Source of the DNA: Bacillota bacterium | GTDB lineage: Bacteria > Bacillota > Clostridia > Lachnospirales > Lachnospiraceae | Direction: 5' to 3' | Length of the DNA: 64,000 nt | Assembly: GCA_023435645.1 (NCBI GenBank) | Contig: JAEYRK010000053.1 | Coordinates: 1 to 64,000, forward strand | Shown: positions 62,845 through 64,000 of the stretch, piece by piece | Layout of the letters: every line of letters starts with the position of its first letter | Numbering within the stretch: position 1 is the first letter of the stretch | Notes under the pieces: generated by a model | Seen by the model: the letters and a program-made list of their open reading frames with translations, nothing else | Told to the model about the DNA's origin: nothing | The model's database searches: none | Program-made: the position numbers and the translations under genes

Positions 62845-64000
62845 ATGTTCAAAAAAATATTAATCGCAAACCGCGGGGAAATTGCAGTCAGGATTATAAG
62901 AGCCTGCAGAGAAATGAATATTGAAACCGTAGCAGTCTATTCTGAAGCTGACAGAGAAGCGCTGCATGTGATGCTGGCGGACGAGGCGGTATGTATCGGG
63001 CCTGCAAAATCAAGGGACAGTTATCTGAATATACAGAATATCATCAGCGCAACCGTCCTGACCGGAGCTACTGCGATTCACCCGGGCTTCGGCTTCTTAT
63101 CTGAGAACAGCTCCTTCGCCAGGATGTGTGAGGATTGTAACATAACCTTCATCGGTCCGAAGGCGGATACGATAGATTTGCTTGGAAATAAATCAAAGGC
63201 AAGAGAGACAATGAGGAAGGCCGGTGTAGCAGTGGTACCAGGCTCCGAGGGTGAGGTTGAGAGTGTACAGGAGGCCCTTGCCTTGGCTGAGAAGATCGGT
63301 TATCCCGTGATGATCAAGGCTTCAGCCGGAGGCGGTGGTAAGGGGATGCGAGCGGTACACCGGGCCGATGACCTGGAGAATTCCTTTATCTCAGCCAAAA
63401 ATGAAGCAAAAGCTGCTTTTGGTGAGGATAAAGTCTATTTAGAAAAATTAATCGTGAATCCGAAGCATATTGAGTTCCAGATACTTGCGGATCAATATGG
63501 AAATGTGTTACATTTAGGTGAGCGTGATTGCTCGGTACAGAGAAGGAACCAGAAGCTGATGGAGGAATCCCCTTCTGCTGTGATGTCAGAGGAGCTCCGT
63601 GACCAAATGGGCAATGCTGCAGTGAAGGCAGCGAAGGCCACCGGCTATGTCAATGCGGGAACGATCGAATTCCTGTATGATAAGCAGGGAAACTATTATT
63701 TTATGGAAATGAACACACGAATTCAGGTGGAGCATCCGGTCACGGAAATGGTAACCGGAATTGATATGATTAAGGAGCAGATTCGAATCGCCGATGGTCA
63801 AAGATTGCCCTATACCCAGAAGGACATCGAATTCCGAGGACATGCGATTGAATGTCGTGTGAACGCAGAGGACCCGAAGAAGGGCTTCCAGCCCTGCCCA
63901 GGCCTCGTGGAGAGCGTCTTGTTTCCGGGAGGGTTTGGTGTCCGTGTGGACAGCGCCCTCTATCCGGGCTATAAGGTGCCCTCCTGTTATGATTCCATGC
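62845..64000 (+). CDS. accC: Acetyl-CoA carboxylase, biotin carboxylase subunit (3' end outside window)
   Basis: ATP-dependent carboxylation of biotin on AccB. The frame is open from the ATG at 62845, after AAGGAGAG, to the window end: 385 of an expected 445-450 codons. It contains the N-terminal FKKILIANRGEIAVRIIRACRE, HPGFGFLSEN, the ATP-grasp glycine loop KASAGGGGKGMRAV (about 159-172), and EMNTRIQVEHPVTEMVTGID with catalytic residues. accD and accA are expected just downstream by analogy with related operons. Confidence 0.97.
   Translation, partial: MFKKILIANRGEIAVRIIRACREMNIETVAVYSEADREALHVMLADEAVCIGPAKSRDSYLNIQNIISATVLTGATAIHPGFGFLSENSSFARMCEDCNITFIGPKADTIDLLGNKSKARETMRKAGVAVVPGSEGEVESVQEALALAEKIGYPVMIKASAGGGGKGMRAVHRADDLENSFISAKNEAKAAFGEDKVYLEKLIVNPKHIEFQILADQYGNVLHLGERDCSVQRRNQKLMEESPSAVMSEELRDQMGNAAVKAAKATGYVNAGTIEFLYDKQGNYYFMEMNTRIQVEHPVTEMVTGIDMIKEQIRIADGQRLPYTQKDIEFRGHAIECRVNAEDPKKGFQPCPGLVESVLFPGGFGVRVDSALYPGYKVPSCYDSM

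Overview
The window is a low-GC, densely coded Firmicutes chromosome segment. The most likely source is a spore-forming anaerobe of the Lachnospiraceae/Clostridia. The evidence is strong AGGAGG-type ribosome sites, many short intrinsic terminators, a fabT-fabH-acpP-fabK-fabD-fabG-fabF-accB-fabZ-accC operon with FabK instead of FabI, a type III glutamine synthetase, rubrerythrin, and DUF1015/DUF1540/DUF2935/CD3324-type proteins common in that group. Taxonomy is inferred from gene content only.

Layout. 1-7.4 kb: acetyltransferase, small CD3324-type DNA-binding protein with an upstream mini-ORF, VOC protein, an ABC-class ATPase behind an elaborate attenuator-like leader (consensus promoter, 12-residue leader peptide, two terminators), flavodoxin, chorismate synthase, methyltransferase. 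7.7-17.1 kb: a fructan/fructo-oligosaccharide locus with two CUT1 permeases, two intracellular GH32 enzymes, a LacI regulator, a solute-binding lipoprotein and a fructokinase. Two near-identical promoter-operator modules drive its two transcription units. 17.3-21.4 kb: membrane protein, second CD3324 copy, two unrelated lipoproteins.

21.8-25.1 kb: a decayed integrative element in the 3' end of a tRNA-Gly(GCC) gene. It has a 21-bp att-like direct repeat, a tyrosine integrase broken by an in-frame amber codon and C-terminal loss, an acetyltransferase with an in-frame ochre codon, a nucleotidyltransferase/HEPN-like pair, and a tandem pair of about 145-nt hairpin-rich units. Each unit ends in the tRNA-Gly acceptor heptamer followed by a long terminator hairpin.

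25.2-34.5 kb: nitroreductase, AraC regulator, heterodimeric ABC exporter, HAD phosphatase, MutY, SH3 lipoprotein, LysR regulator. 34.7-40.8 kb: leuBCD, an EamA protein, LysM and DUF2935/DUF1540 proteins. 41-43.8 kb (minus strand): Pit phosphate transporter, DUF47 partner, YtvI-like membrane protein. 44-51.7 kb: ilvD-ilvB, then serC-serA-DUF1015. A 20-nt promoter-proximal motif is shared by ilvD and serC. 51.8-55.6 kb: rubrerythrin, DUF624 protein, glutamine synthetase III. 55.75-64 kb: the fatty acid synthesis operon headed by fabT, with a perfect FabT-type palindrome in its promoter; accC runs off the window end.

The metabolic theme is sugar import and catabolism plus branched-chain amino acid, serine, glutamine and fatty acid synthesis. 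The most unusual parts are the ABC-ATPase leader, the tandem structured units at the tRNA-Gly att site, the GH32 enzyme with Glu in the usual nucleophile position, and the mini-ORF/hairpin leader of the first CD3324 gene.
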